A stretch of DNA of 64,000 nt from Bubalus kerabau (lineage: Eukaryota; Chordata; Mammalia; Artiodactyla; Bovidae), in contig NC_073643.1 of NCBI RefSeq assembly GCF_029407905.1, positions 37,668,501 through 37,732,500 on the forward strand, in the 5' to 3' direction. The translations under genes and the position numbers were made by a program. The notes beneath the pieces were generated by a model that had not been told where the DNA came from, did not search any database, and saw only the letters and a list, made by a program, of their open reading frames with translations. This document shows positions 21,713 to 34,667 of this stretch, one piece after another (position 1 is the stretch's first letter; each line of letters starts with the position of its first letter).

Positions 21713-24700
21713 ATTTTCCCTAATTTCCTTCCTGCCTTTAGCGAAAAAAGTTAGGGCAAACTGTACCTACCTTTTTCAGTTTTCTAGACTGTCCTTATAA
21801 GCATTTCACTGGTAAGGTGAGGGCAAATTAAATTTGTTTTGTGGTTTATATATTATGTATTGAACAAAACAAACAAAATACTAATTGATAGAGAATGGTG
21901 CAGATGGCTTTTTTCCAGAAAGGTTACTGGCCATTAATGTTAATTGTTCAGAGCCATTGGTTTGCAATCTAATAATCATCACATCTGCATTACCAGGAAC
22001 ATCACAGATTTTCTCACTCCCTTTGTCCTGTACCTCTTCCCATCTGGATCTTAATGATCTCTTGGTATTTGGCTCCCTCAGCATACTACTCTATCCTCCA
22101 GTGAAAGCATTACCTGCTAGTTTCATAATTTTTTCATGCAGCAGCATTTTTGTGCATAAGTATTAGTGTTCTGGTGTGTTCTTTAATGCAGTATCACTCC
22201 TCAAATTTTTTTTTAGCTGTGCCCTTTAGATCTTCCCAAGAAAGAAGGAGAGGAAAGCAGTGAAACCCTCCCCTTTTTGCTTGATTCTTCTCATTGTCCC
22301 CTCTATTTGCAGATGAAGTATTTTGCATACCCTGTTCTTAGAGACACAAACTCAGCAGAAATGAACTTCATTCTAGGAATTGCTTCTAACACCATACTCA
22401 TGTGCTTGAATAAGATGATTTAACCTGCAGATCATATACCCCAACAGAAGGGGCTTCTCAGGCTCCCTGGTCAAGGTTTCAGACGCTCTTTGAATTTGTA
22501 TGCAAAACTGTGTGCTTCTCTGCAGCTTTGCTTCAGAAAGGCTCTAACAGCTTTGCATCCCATTTTCAATCGAGGCCATGGCCCATAATTTAGCAGTACA
22601 GACACTTGAGTAGAAATGGCATCATCGAATCAAGAGAGAGCAAAAACAAACTCCAGTTATTTTTTAATCTAGCAGTGCACTAGAGCCAGTAGGTATATCC
22701 CACTGTCCACGTGCATTCAGTGTGGCTAAATGTTCAATAAAAATCAACTCTTTATGATTCTAGTTGTAGTGTATGTAAATTATTGGAAAACACCAAAAAT
22801 AAGATGAATCACATATTCATCCTAGCAGTCTGGAAGGATATTTTAATACATCTTTCTGTAGTCTTTGGGTGTGTGATGTATGTGTGTGATATAACATTTT
22901 TTAAAAACGAATTTATATTGTCTGGCAGGTTTTAATCTGCTTTTCATGTCTTGTCCCATGTTGCTCGATAGTCTTCACTTTTACAATCCATTTGTTTTTA
23001 ATAAATTCATAATTTTCCATCTTGTTGATATAACAATATGCTTGCTCATTCCTCGGTTCTTGGAAGTTCAAATTGTTTCCATTTCTGCCTTCTTTAAATA
23101 ACACTATGTGGAACATCTTTTCTATGTATATCTGTGTGAGACTCTTGTGTTCCCTTAATACAAATCCTAATGATAAGTTTACTGAGTTAAAGTCAGTTGT
23201 AATCTTTGAATCCTGCATTTAGCATTATGCATTGGTAAGTCTTAGAATAAGAAAGAAAACTTGTAGGGTCTGAAATGAAAATGTGCTCAAAAGTAGTCTT
23301 ATTCTCTTTGAATTCTATCTAAGACTAGCCTCTGACCAAGTTCTTAGTCTTCTTTCTGTGGCTTTTCTGTGAGCTACCTCTCTCTTTCTGAATATATATA
23401 AGTTCCTTGCTCCTTACACATGGCATTACCATATTCAGCAGTGGTAAATGCATCATTTTGCTCTGCACACTTCTAAGGAATCCCTTGTGTTTGATGATGT
23501 AAATTAGTGACATAGTATATGTTAGAATACTGAGGCAGAAACCAAATGTTTCCATTAAAATTCTCAAATCTAGAGACTAGGTGAAAAGGGGAATGACTAT
23601 CACAGTGAAAAAAAAGGAAATTGATGACACAGTACATTTTTCTTATTTGAAGATCCACTTTGCTTTTGACAATGACTTTAGCATTCCCCCCTTCCATACC
23701 CTTTTTGCAATTTTTCTTGGTTCTTTCAGAGAGTAAGGTTGGTAGACATTCTCACTTCCTTTCAACCTAGAGGAAATTAGGTCCAGGGAAGTCCAATCTC
23801 TTTCCCAGCATCTCAGGTTTTATTTATCTTGGTGACAAAATGGGAAAGAGATTGACTTCTCTTTGGCTTGCCTGATACCCAGCTGAGCTATCCAGTGTCT
23901 TCCCTATTTCCATCTAGTCTGTAGGACAAACACAAGTCTTAATCTCAACAGGATGTTTAAAGAAACTCAATGTGTATATATTCATTTGGGGAAAAAGTAA
24001 GCAACTCTTGGAGAAGAAGTCAGTAGAAGTCAGTAGTGGCTCTAGAGATTTAAAAATGCAATAAAATGTTCTGAAATTTGCTGCATTTATCTTACTTAAA
24101 GAGGCAATATAGACCTTATTGTGGGATCTGTGGGTATGTATATGTTCATAAGTAAATAAAGCTTTTCTTGTTGTGGAAGATTCTAAAATAGGTAATAAAG
24201 CCATCCACGATATCATTGGCTCAAGAATACATGATTTTAGTGTATAAATTTCTGTGCTTTATTCCCAAATGCTTTGTATTCTGTTATATTTTTACTTTTT
24301 TCATGTAAACTTTCATGTACAACCATTTTAAAATTTCACCAAGAATAACACTTGCCGTTTAGTTGTATGAGAACATGTTCAGTAGCATAGTTTATGGCCT
24401 TGATAGCTAAAGGAAAGAGATTCCTCCTCCTCCTCATGTTAATTGGTCATATATCAGTCACTAGCAGATCATTTGCCATTTGTTTTCTCCAGAGGGACAC
24501 CTTGTTCATTGGAAACTTTAGAAATTCAGGCCCCCAGGTTTTCTCACTTCTGTAGATCACACCCAGAGTTACACTTTGAAGGTACACTTCCCCGTGAAAT
24601 TTTCTGGGATCCCTTTGAAGTTCCAGGCTCTAAGAGCAGATGGTGCTGTCCATAGATTTTTTCTTCTGCCTCTTCTCAAAATCCCCCTTCCTTTCCCTGA

Positions 24701-26329
24701 AGGGAGCAGATGAGCCCATTAAAACAGGTGCTCTTTCTGCCCATATGCCTCCTATGTAGTATGTGACATGATTTCTACAAGATGGGCTTCCTGCTTCCCC
24801 TGGGAACACAAAGTTTATCTTTGTCCTAAGGAAAACTACTGACATGCTGTTGGTATGGGATGGTTCTGCTTTCTGTGGCCCATCCAAGGTAGGATGGCCT
24901 GCAGTTACCTCCAGCTAAACCAGAGCCACTTAGCAGGATTTCCCAGTCTTGGAAAATTCTGCCAAAAAGGGATCTCTTTTAGTGCTTTCCATTAGGTCTT
25001 CACAGCTATTTTCAGCCCATCTGAATAGCTTTGGTTGAAATAAATTATAAATTGTCATCAGGAGCTTGGTTCCAACATTCATATTCATTAGATTTTAAGG
25101 TTTAATGATGATGTGGACCTAAAACAAATCTTTGATTTCTTCTTTTTTTAGCAGTCAAATGTAGTCTCTTGATTTTTGACTTTTTAAATACTGTTTTGTG
25201 GGCACATTTGGCTCCTGTCAATGGTGTGGCTTTTTTAAAAAGAAGAGTTTTGGCAACTAGCCAGCACAGAAGAGCAAATCCCTCTTTAAATTAAAGAACT
25301 TTATTTGTAAAACAACTTGCTGGGTCACTTGAGCCTGGGATTTTTTAGAAGGGTCCATGGACTGCTTCTTCAGAGCAAACAGACTAACTGGTTACCACAA
25401 TATGCTTTAGACTGGTTGATTTTGTACAGTTAATGGAAGGGCCATTAATTAATGTTTAGTTTATTGCCTCAACAAGATGTGAATATGTTGTTGTGGAAAG
25501 AATTCTAGATTAAGGCTGAAGCCTGCTTAAAATAGTCCATCCACTCCCTGCCCCTTATTTCCCCACTGGAAATACTTCACTTGCCAATATTTGTGTGTGA
25601 CAGTCAAGAGCATGGATGTGTCTGAATCTGTGTAATACCCATCTCTTGTGCCTTCCCTTCAGCTTCATGCTGTTCTCATTCAGCATTATAGCTTGGAGAC
25701 CATTCATGCTGTCACTAATAGAGAAAGCTTGTACTTTTTAACCTCTGCTTCATAGATTGGCTGTCCCTGAGTTTATCTAAAACTTCCAGTCATTTCCAGA
25801 TTCTTTTTGTACTAGTCACGCTGCAGTGAGCAGCATGTACCTGCAAAACTTTGAATGTGGGTGCGAATATTTCACTGATAGAGGATCCAAAGTACCCTTT
25901 ATTTTATATATGAAAATTGTAAGAGATTGAGGGTTTGAGATGGTCAGAGTTTTAGAACCGATAAGCAGAGTGTAAATTGAAGTCGTTTTCCCTGACTCCT
26001 AACTAGTTGGAGATTCTTTACAAAGTTTTGTAGAGGGTTGTTGGAATCCTGGGCGATGACAGGTCTAGCAAAAGCTCACTCCAGTGAAGTATTGTTTATT
26101 CCAATGCACTAAGATCAGTCTGAATTAGAGAAAAATCTATATTTAAAGATGTAATATTAGACCATTTTAATGTGTACACAGTGACCCAAAACTAATATCA
26201 CTTGATAAAATTCCTTAAGGGAATCTCATTAATGAACAAATCAAAGCACCTAAAGATTATTTTTAAGAAAAAAATGACACATCTAAATTGCTCAAGACAG
26301 TTATTCTCATCCATAGGCAAAATATTTCC

Positions 26330-26468
26330 CCTAGCATGTTAAAATGCAATATATATATATATATATATTGCATTTTATATATATAAATTGTTATGAATAA
26401 TAAATATTAATATATTCTATAAATAAATATATATTATATATATATATATTGCATTTTAACATGCTAGG
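26330..26468. repeat. 34-bp-arm inverted repeat around an AT-rich core
   Basis: Arms 26330-26363 and 26435-26468 are exact complements. The outer unique part (cctagcatgttaaaatgcaa) passes into an AT run; the 71-base loop is almost pure A/T. No transposase or known element is recognised. Confidence 0.92.
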
Positions 26469-26559
26469 CAAATGATTTTTCCTAAGTAGAGTAAGATAAC
26501 CATAACCATTTATTTTTCCTCCTGAATGGTGTAAATTAGCAAAGAAGGGTAAAAGGGTT

Positions 26560-26730
26560 GACATTTAAGGTCCCACCTGCTCTGTGCCAGGTTTGAGGCT
26601 TTTAAATATTTTGTCTATTAAATTACCCCAAACGGGCACAAAGAGTCTTTAGTCTCTCCGTTTCCTAAACTGAGGAATGAAGGACGGTAAAGCAACTGCC
26701 TGAAGGTAGCCTACGCAAATTTGCCAGAAT
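26560..26730 (-). mobile_element. MIR SINE, diverged
   Basis: tgctctgtgccaggtttgag and tttcctaaactgaggaatga are the reversed MIR core. Confidence 0.55.
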
Positions 26731-26754
26731 TGAGCGAGTGATAATCCTTGTCCT

Positions 26755-26945
26755 ACGGTGGCATAGTTTCCTTAAAAGAGTCCTCAGACCTTCTGCGTCA
26801 GAATCTCCTGGGATGTATTTTCATTCTGCAGATTCCTGGGCCCCTGACGGTGGGCCCTGGGATTCTGCTTTGATAAGAAGTTGCCAGGTCCTCCATATGC
26901 GCTCTGAAGTCCCAGAGCCACTGTGCCATACCGTGGTGACCTCCT
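26755..26945 (+). mobile_element. MER5A hAT transposon
   Basis: gcgtcagaatctcctgggat, ggattctgctttgataagaa and gttgccaggtcctccatatg follow the MER5A pattern in sense. Non-autonomous. Confidence 0.65.
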
Positions 26946-26959
26946 TTCAGTGAGATGAC

Positions 26960-27130
26960 AGTCCATCCCAGAAGAGTGGCCCCACTGCCTATGGGGACGA
27001 GCAGCCCCGCCACGCCCTCTTGCAGGGCCCTATTAGCAGCGCTCCTCTGGACGGCTTCCGCCTACTCACCCACTTCCGCCGCCCCCCCCCCCCCCTTCCG
27101 CTACTTGCATTGGACTTAGCACGCCTCGTG
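26960..27130. other. Small GC- and CpG-rich patch with a C14 run
   Basis: About a dozen CpG sites lie in 170 bases (for example gccccgccacgccc and gcagcgctcc), in an otherwise AT-rich intron. A run of 14 C is at 27082-27095. No exon or promoter motif such as a TATA box is evident. Confidence 0.5.
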
Positions 27131-28342
27131 GTTTGACAAGTCATTTCCAAGTAGAGGTGAAATCATCACTACCTACGGATCGTGTTCCAAAAAAGGTTGA
27201 CATTTCCAGTGCAAAGTCATCAGATCCCAATACATCAGGACCTGTATTGTGCCTAACACAGGTGGAATCTGCGTTTTGCAATCTAACCTTGGCTCAAACC
27301 AAAAATTAAAAAAAGAAAAAAAGAGAGAGGACAGCTTGCAGAAATGATTACTTTTTAAACACCAATAAACGCTGTGCTTTTCCTTTCCAGCCATCCTTGG
27401 CCACACTCTTCTTGGTGACAGCTTTCCCATAAGTCTGCTCCTAATGGCTGCTGAGTTTCCCAGAAGTGAGAGCAACAGTCCCTTTCAGCTCTCCCTCTCC
27501 CAGTAAAGACAGGGGAGGTTTGGAAGAGCCTGCTAGGATCCATGAGCACCTTTTGTCCTCTGCCTTTCTCTTTCTACATTATTATCTTTTTCTCTCAGCA
27601 CCATGAAATTTCTCTTTTTACTTCCTAACCATCTGCTTTTGAGGGGCTGGTCCTAGGAAACTGAATAGGAGTTTACTTGCACGAGTGACGTGTGGAGAGG
27701 TGTGCCATGATCCAGAGGGTTTCCTAGACTGGCTTAGGTTTGTGATCTGTGTGTGCTGGCAAAAGAGGATCTGTCTTTGTTTTGGTATTCAGCTCATCCA
27801 AATAAAGAAGCCATTTCCTCTCCTAAAAGGCAGGGGGGGAAAAAAAGACTAAGAAAAAAATTTCTTTTTTAATTTTAACCATGGACTCCTCTGAAACTAA
27901 ATATACACCCCCTTCCTCTGTCCTGATTGGTCCTCATCAACTGACAAGTGGATCCTGTGGAAAGGAAATATCTTGGACTTAATTGTAAGTTAAGTCTCTG
28001 TTAATCCAGAAGAGCATTTGAGATTCTGTCCAAGTGTTCAATTTCCCAGGCCGCTGAGGTCTGTGAATTTCTTTTCCCAGCCTCCAGGCTGCTGCAGTAC
28101 AAGTCAGCATAGCTAATGCAGATAGATCTCCTGCCTCTCGCTCTCCTCCTCCCTCTGCTTTGATTCGATATGAACAGCCTGGTAACTCCGATGCTGGGGA
28201 GAAATCTGACATAACTCTGCAGATGGCTAGGTTGCCATGAAACACCTGGGGATTGTTCTTTAAGGAAAAGGTAACATTTATATGCTAATGATTTCTCCCC
28301 CCCTCCCCCCAACCCCTTCCCTCCTTGTTGCATTTTTTCCAG

Positions 28343-28374
28343 GACTGCCAGTTCCCAAGAAGAGCCCAAAGTCG
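28343..28374 (+). CDS. MAGI1: MAGI1 exon: 32-nt micro-exon after the third PDZ
   Basis: This very short exon completes a split glycine codon (one base upstream, GA here) and then encodes LPVPKKSPKS. That is the stretch which in MAGI1 follows directly after the third PDZ domain (PDZ2 in the 0-5 scheme) and begins the linker. It enters in phase 1 and leaves in phase 0, so simple skipping would shift the frame. The acceptor has a long, almost pure C/T tract from about 28298 ending in tttttccag, and the donor is TCG/gtaagg. The next exon continues with QPLERKDS, which matches the MAGI1 order. The exon is too short for ordinary ORF detection; it was found from the protein order and the flanking splice signals. 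Confidence 0.9.
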
Positions 28375-29649
28375 GTAAGGACTTGTCAGTTACTTGGTAC
28401 TGGTTTTTTGGGGGGTGGAGGGTGGGAGGCTGGTGGTGGGAGGAGACGCTATCTGGCTGGACTTCACTAAATGCGTTTTAGAGTGGGTGGAGGAGACAAG
28501 AACCAAGGCTCGTTTTATTAAGTTCTGGAGCTCCGTTTGGTATAGAAGGTATTATCTGGGTTTGTCTTTAACTGTCCAGTGATTTGTAGGCAGGGTGCAG
28601 AAGCCTGGATAAAGAATGCACGTTAGTAATCTTCTCTATATAAATGCTTCACAACTCTCATTCCAATGCATGAGTCTCTTAGATGTTTTAACTTGATATA
28701 AATGCTATTGTTTCTTTTGGGAGGAGGGAAAAAAAAAACCCTCCACCTGCTTCCTGAATAGCATTGCTCTCAACTGGTGTTTCCAGCCATTCACATGGGT
28801 GGATTCCCTCCCTAAGCTTTCTTATGCACTGGATGATAAATTATTTAAAAATTGTAAAGCCTGTAGGTTTACGGAGGAATAACTCTGTCCTGTGTATATG
28901 CCCATGCTCACATGGAAAATGCCCCAGCACTGAGAATAAGACATTTTCCCCTCTGTGGAAATGTCCTTTGTTGTTTTTCCAGCTTTAGCGGCATTATGCT
29001 GCAGGTATAGGATTCTTTAAAAAAAAAATCAATGTTATGCTGTCCTTTCTAATCTGGTTTCCCTGAAGATGCATTACCTAGTTGACATGTGAGCTAATAG
29101 CTTAGAGGCTCTAGTGTTTTGCTTGGTGGTGGTGAGCTTCTGCTCCCAGGGCACTGACAACAAATTAAAATGCTACTTAAAAACTCAAAATCTGGAACTC
29201 CAGTGCCTGTGCAATTGATCCAGGTGAAAGAACTTTTCCCAAATCTTTAACACTAAGATACAGAGAGAGGGGTGTGCTTCCTTGTGGCTTAGAATATTAG
29301 GGGGCGGGGGAGGGAAAATTGACAACCTTCTGCCATCCAGGAGCGGAGAACCCTTAAAAACTTTGCAGCTTATGTGCTGCAGCTGAATTTTTCCACCTGT
29401 CTCCAAGACTGGCAGCGAGAAGCAGAAGTTTATCAGGAGATGAGAGAGGGGGCTTCCTGCATTCATAAGCCCTACTCCTAAGTTCTCCAAAGAGAAAAAC
29501 CTGCAATAATTGATGTGATTCCAGTGGCATGATGCTATGGTGATGGGAACATGTGACTTTGGGGCTGCCTCCCTTGTCATTTTGTGTTAATGTCCAAGCT
29601 GAGAAGGGCTGGTAGGTGTCCGTGTTGGAACTATGGAGATTCCAAAGCC

Positions 29650-29700
29650 TCTGTGTGTGTGTGTGCACACGTGTGTGCGTGTATGTGCATGCATATGTGT
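29650..29700. repeat. GT-rich microsatellite
   Basis: Alternating purine-pyrimidine tract (gtgtgtgtgtgtgcacacgt and following). Confidence 0.8.
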
Positions 29701-31339
29701 CTCCCCATCCCTGGGTCATAGTCCAGAAACCTGTTCAGCCTTCAGAAAAAAATAGAAGCACAACTGAGAGAGGTGTCACATGAGCTTGAGTTATCAGGAG
29801 TCATCCTTTTTTCTACCCCGCCCCCTGGCATGCTGCGTGATGCATGGACTTACTTTATGCACTCCACATGAAATGGAGTCTTGACATGGAGCGTACTAGG
29901 GGAGAGAGCAGTTTGGCACAGGCAGGATGACATCAGTAGCAAGGTGTTCTGTGTTGTTTTGCATTCCATTTAAACTTGCTGTGCAAAAGGATCTTTGTAG
30001 ATTCATTTGCATCTTTTTTCCCCCAACACATTGTGGAATTTCCTGCTGAACTTAAAGGGTATCAAACAGGTATAGGGGCCCGCATTCACCAAGTCAGTTA
30101 AGAATTCCCCATGACCGTTTATTTTTATGGAAGCCGTGTCATTAGCAAGCAGCAAACCAATTACTCAGGCTACGTTCCTAGGGAAAAAGCCTCTCTTAAC
30201 TGCTTTGCCCACAGTCTGCTGGCTCTTAATTACCACAAGCTAAGAGACTGGTGTGTTGCTGGGTTAGAAAAGAGCCAGCCCCCAGCTTGGGGCTTGTCCT
30301 TCCCTGGTTTCTCTGCCAGGACAGGGATGGTGGTTTTCACAGCATTGCCGACACCCTCTGGCAGCTGCTGCACAAAACTGGGGGGGCTATCAGCCAAGGT
30401 CTGCTGTTGCCAGTTAGAGCCTTGCTAACATCTGTGATCAGTAGGAGTTCTGTACAGGTGGGTTGAAAGCTGTTCCCCTTTCCCAGTATGAATTTTGATG
30501 AAGTCCTGCCAGAGAGACAGATGACGATGAGATTTTTTTGGGTAGGATAGGAGGGAATCCATGGGGGAAGTTGAATGTCCTGGTTCCAGAACTCCATTCC
30601 CATAGTGACAGACAGTTAGGCTGCAGAATGAAATGTACTCTGTCTGTGCCTGGGTTATGATATGCTGAGAGTTACTATTAGTTCTGAGATACACTGTCTG
30701 AACTGAGGATGGTGTCTGTTCTTTATTCGTAGAGGCTCCTGATATTGTTGACTTGCTCATGTGACTGACAGCTTCCTTTGCCCTCATATCTTTTTTTTCC
30801 CCTAAAATTTCAATAATTAAGTAGTTGGGGTTTTTTTAGAACAGAAGGATTTCTCTTTTTTATCTCATTTCCCCTCCTGGATAGTCTCTGTAACTTACTC
30901 TCAATCAGCAATTTCACCTACTAGATTTAGTGTAAATGTTAAATTTATGGTTTATATACTCATGGGGGACGATGGTGGTGTCTTAATAAAATCTTTCTAA
31001 TTTAATACCTGGACATCCATAGCATCAGGGATTTTTCTGCCAAATGGCAGAGACAAAAATAAGACATATTTGCTGTCAGGTTTTAGTCCTCACTGGGAAA
31101 CATTTGGTGGCCCAATTTAATCATCTTGACTGGAAACTTGTTTAACAGAGACTCTTTGTCAAAATCGCACACAAGGATTTTGTGTGTGAGAATTGAAAAC
31201 TCTCGGTGTCACACTAAACTCTGAATTTGAAGTCAGTGTTCACCTGGGTTTGTTCGATAGTTCATTTCCCAACCGTTGCTTTCTTTTCTCTCTTCTTTCA
31301 TCTGCCCATCTATCCATACTTTTCTCTTTGATCTACTCA

Positions 31340-31660
31340 TCCTTTCATCCATCCATTCAGCAAGCTGGTGTTGAAAAACTACTAAGTGTCAGGTTTGGTG
31401 TGAGCCACTGGAAATGATGTAATAAATAAGATGGTGCCTTCTTGGAGCCTACAAATGATTTATTGATTGCTCCTTTCAAAAAAAGGATGCCCTGTCACAC
31501 ATCACTAAAAATTCTTATGCATTTGTTCCATCAATGGATATTTATTGGGTATTTCCTATGAGCCAGACCCAGACCCAGGAACTAAAACAGAAAACATTCA
31601 AGCCCTCGTACAACTGGGGAGAGATAAGATGACAAATCTATACTCACCGTCCTCATGAGG
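31340..31660 (-). mobile_element. L2 LINE 3' fragments
   Basis: Two reversed L2 ends: ccatccattcagcaagctgg, and atggatatttattgggtatt with tcctatgagccagacccaga. Limits approximate. Confidence 0.5.
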
Positions 31661-31995
31661 CCTAAAGCCTGATGAGCATGTATTTTTAAAAGGTAGCAAA
31701 GCAGAAATATAACATTGAACAAGTATACACATAATAAAAGTCATTGAGTGCTTAATGATAATAACCTTAGTGAAGTAGTCATCCAAAGCCATAAAAAGCC
31801 ATTTAAAAAATTGAGTTAGATGCTGTGATGGGGCTATGAAATTCTTCTGAGTTCCCCAGCAGCCTACGCAATGTAGGTAACCACATTATTTACTTATCTT
31901 TTATTTTCAAATAATAAAAAAAAAAGCATAATGTGTTCACTAAAGAGACAGTATTTTCCTAGTTTTGAAAAAAAGTTCTCACACAAAGTTTTCCT

Positions 31996-32270
31996 GCTAC
32001 TGCTGTTGCGAAGTCGCTTCAGTCGTGTCCGACTCTGTGCGACCCCATAGACAGCAGCCCACCAGGCTCCCCTGTCCCTGGGATTCTCCAGGCAAGAACA
32101 CTGGAGTGGGTTGCCATTTCCTTCTCCAATGCATGAAAGTGAAAAGTGAAAGTGAAGTCGCTCAGTCGTGCCCGACTCTTCACGACCCCATGGACTGCAG
32201 CCTATCAGGCTCCTCCATCCATGGGATTTTCCAGGCAAGAATACTGGAGTGGGGTGCCATTGCCTTCTCC
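31996..32270 (-). mobile_element. Bov-A2 dimeric SINE
   Basis: Antisense dimer with two copies of the cgtgtccgactctgtgcgac-type unit joined by aaagtgaaaagtgaaagtga. A perfect 11-base duplication, aaagttttcct, flanks it at 31985-31995 and 32271-32281. Confidence 0.95.
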
Positions 32271-33699
32271 AAAGTTTTCCTAAAGGACGCCAAATGATGG
32301 GCAAAGAAGTATCTTCAGCGAACACACAGGATGAAAGTAGCAACAACAACAGGTTTCTGTTCCATTGTTCTCTGTCCCTTACTCCTGGAAGGACTGCCAA
32401 AGACATAGTTGACAGCTAGTCATTAAAAAATACAAGAGAGAGATGTTAGGCAATGTACACAGTTAAGTAACCCAGCCTGAATCCTCCTGAATGCTGCCTC
32501 TTTCTCAAATTCTCCGTTGCCTTAGTGCCCCAAATGCCACTTGACCAGAACCAGGGCAATGATACAGCCCACTTAAGTCCAAGCTGCAAGGAAAAGTAGT
32601 GGGAGAAGTAGATGGTAGAAGGCCTAGGGTTGCTTATGTAAGTCTTCTTGCCTCTCATTGCTCACAGCAGTTCATACCCTCAGCCCTTTGGAGCCCTACA
32701 AAATAGACTTTGCTGTTGTATTGGACTCCATTAAAACATGCGTAATTCATTTTCATATTAATCAATACTTCCCTTTTCTTCTCCATTAACTCCTTCCTCT
32801 TTCTTGCTTTTTGGAAAAAAATCATTTGACTTAGACCCATAAATGATAAAAGAAAGAGAAAAAAGGACCGTCCTCTGCTTTGGCTTGTATTTGAGACTGA
32901 TTTTGGAGCAACCTTTAATGACATTGGCCTAATACCTCATCAGCACTTGGAGTTTTTCCTGTTGTCCCTGTAAATCACTGCAGTGGCCTTCAGCCTTGGC
33001 AGATACATGAACTGTAAATAATTTTGCTTTAAAAATGGATCAATTTGTCATTTTTAAGCCACATGAATTCTTTTCATCATTTAAGCACCTAAGTGCTGTC
33101 TGTATTAGTTTGTTCTTCCGAGCAAATATTTTCAGCTCACTTTATAAGTACCTCCACTTTGAAATCATTCTGTGAAATACTAATGAGCTGACTTTTTCCC
33201 CCATTCCCATTTGTAAAATCCATTGCATCTTTCCAATTTCCCTGGCCTGTCAGTAATAAGGAAATCATTTGTTTTAGGGGGATTGGATCAGTGTTATTTT
33301 CAAAGGTCTTATAACACAAGTTCAAGGCTAGTGTGTGGCCAAGGACTTCCAAGGAGTTTTCAAAATTGAACCCATTTCTTTCTTCCTAGTTGGCCCTGAT
33401 GTGATACTCAGAAATAAAAAATCTTGCTCCAAAAATGTCCACGTAGTGATAACAGCTTGTGTTGGAGATATTCAGCTCAATATGTGGTACTCCTTTCCAA
33501 TCGTTTGTTTAAGCTGGAGACCTAAAGGTAGATATCCATGTCTCTAGGATCTCCTTTTCCTCTACCTAACCATTCCTCCTCCCCTCTGCTCCTCCTCCTC
33601 GTCTTCTCCTTTCAAGCTTTCAGCAATGCTTGTCAATCTGGCATCAAAATGTCTTTTGACTTTACTTGTCCCTCCCCTTTGTCGCTGCTTTTCCCCTGG

Positions 33700-34320
33700 T
33701 GTAAACCACCCTCAGTCCTTCACCTGTTCTGTACAGTAGCCTCCTGACTGGTGCTCTGCTTTTACTCCCATGCCCACCCACATATTCTCCAGGTAGTAGC
33801 CAGACCAAACTTTGTGGAAATAAGCTGGCTCTTGGCACATCCCTGCTTTAATTTGTTAATGGAGTCTTCCTCCGCAGAACTGAGAGTGAACCCAGACTCC
33901 TTAGAGTAGCCCACAAGGCCCTTGCATGATTTGGTCTCCAAGTTCATCTCAGGCCACCTCTGCACCCCCCCCTGCCCCCCAACCCCAGCATGCCTCCATA
34001 GCCATCTCTCAGTTCTTCTAACAGTTTAGGCTCCATTTTGCTTTGCAGACTTAGCACATGCTGCTTTCAGCAATGGAATATTCTTCCAGAAGCCACCCCT
34101 TACTATTTGCCTAAAGGATGTTGCAGTATGTTGTCATCAGTCTGTGTTATTTGATTACTATCCATCTACATGCACATGTACACACACACACACGTACCTC
34201 CCCTGGATACATAGGTATAACTTCTCAGATAATATCTCTTTCTTACTTATACATTATATCTTTCAGAATCTGGCTCACAGCAGGCAGTCAGTATATATTT
34301 ATTGGATGAGGGAATAAATG
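33700..34320 (+). mobile_element. L2 LINE 3' region
   Basis: Sense L2: ctccttagagtagcccacaa, ggcccttgcatgatttggtc, and the ending tatatttattggatgaggga. Diverged. Confidence 0.65.
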
Positions 34321-34440
34321 TATGGCAGGTATTTACTCAAGAGGGGCTGTTCTGGGTGTTCTGTCATTGATGTTCTGGGTGTTTGCACCATCCATGTTCT
34401 TAGCATGCACAGAACTACTTCAGCAGACTTGAAAGTGTAT

Positions 34441-34667
34441 GCGTGTGTGGGTGCCAAGTAGCTTCAGTCGTGTCCAATTCTTTGCAACCACATGGACTGT
34501 AGCCCACCAGACTCCTCTGTCCTTGGGGTTCTCCTGGCAAGAATAATGGGGAGGATTGCCATGCTCTTCTCCAGGGGATCTTCCAGACCCAGGGAATCCA
34601 GCCCACGTCTCTTATGTTTTCTGCAATGACAGGCAGGTTCTTTACCACTGATGCCACCTGGGAAGCC
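34441..34667 (-). mobile_element. Bov-tA SINE
   Basis: Antisense composite SINE (catggactgtagcccaccag to gccacctgggaagccc). Flanked by cttgaaagtgtat (34428-34440) and cttgaaagtatat (34668-34680). Confidence 0.93.

Larger units (their letters stand above)
1..28342 (+). other. MAGI1: Large upstream MAGI1 intron (3' part)
   Basis: No exon of MAGI1 and no other host gene is visible here on either strand; the open frames are short and domain-free except for the BovB remnants. Repeats are listed separately. Stretches in which I recognise nothing beyond low-complexity tracts are 1-739, 1696-3308 (apart from the palindrome), 3894-4740, 4870-5100, 10090-11590, 12331-15237, 16320-17640, 17860-18910, 21715-26329 and 26950-28342. 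The end at 28342 is set by the acceptor of the 32-nt exon. Confidence 0.85.

Noticed and set aside
28270..28342. C-rich stretch as a possible promoter or quadruplex element
   Set aside because: It is fully explained as the polypyrimidine tract of the 32-nt exon.
31894..32406. 170-codon minus-strand frame
   Set aside because: It is mainly the translation of a Bov-A2 SINE, whose frames are often open.
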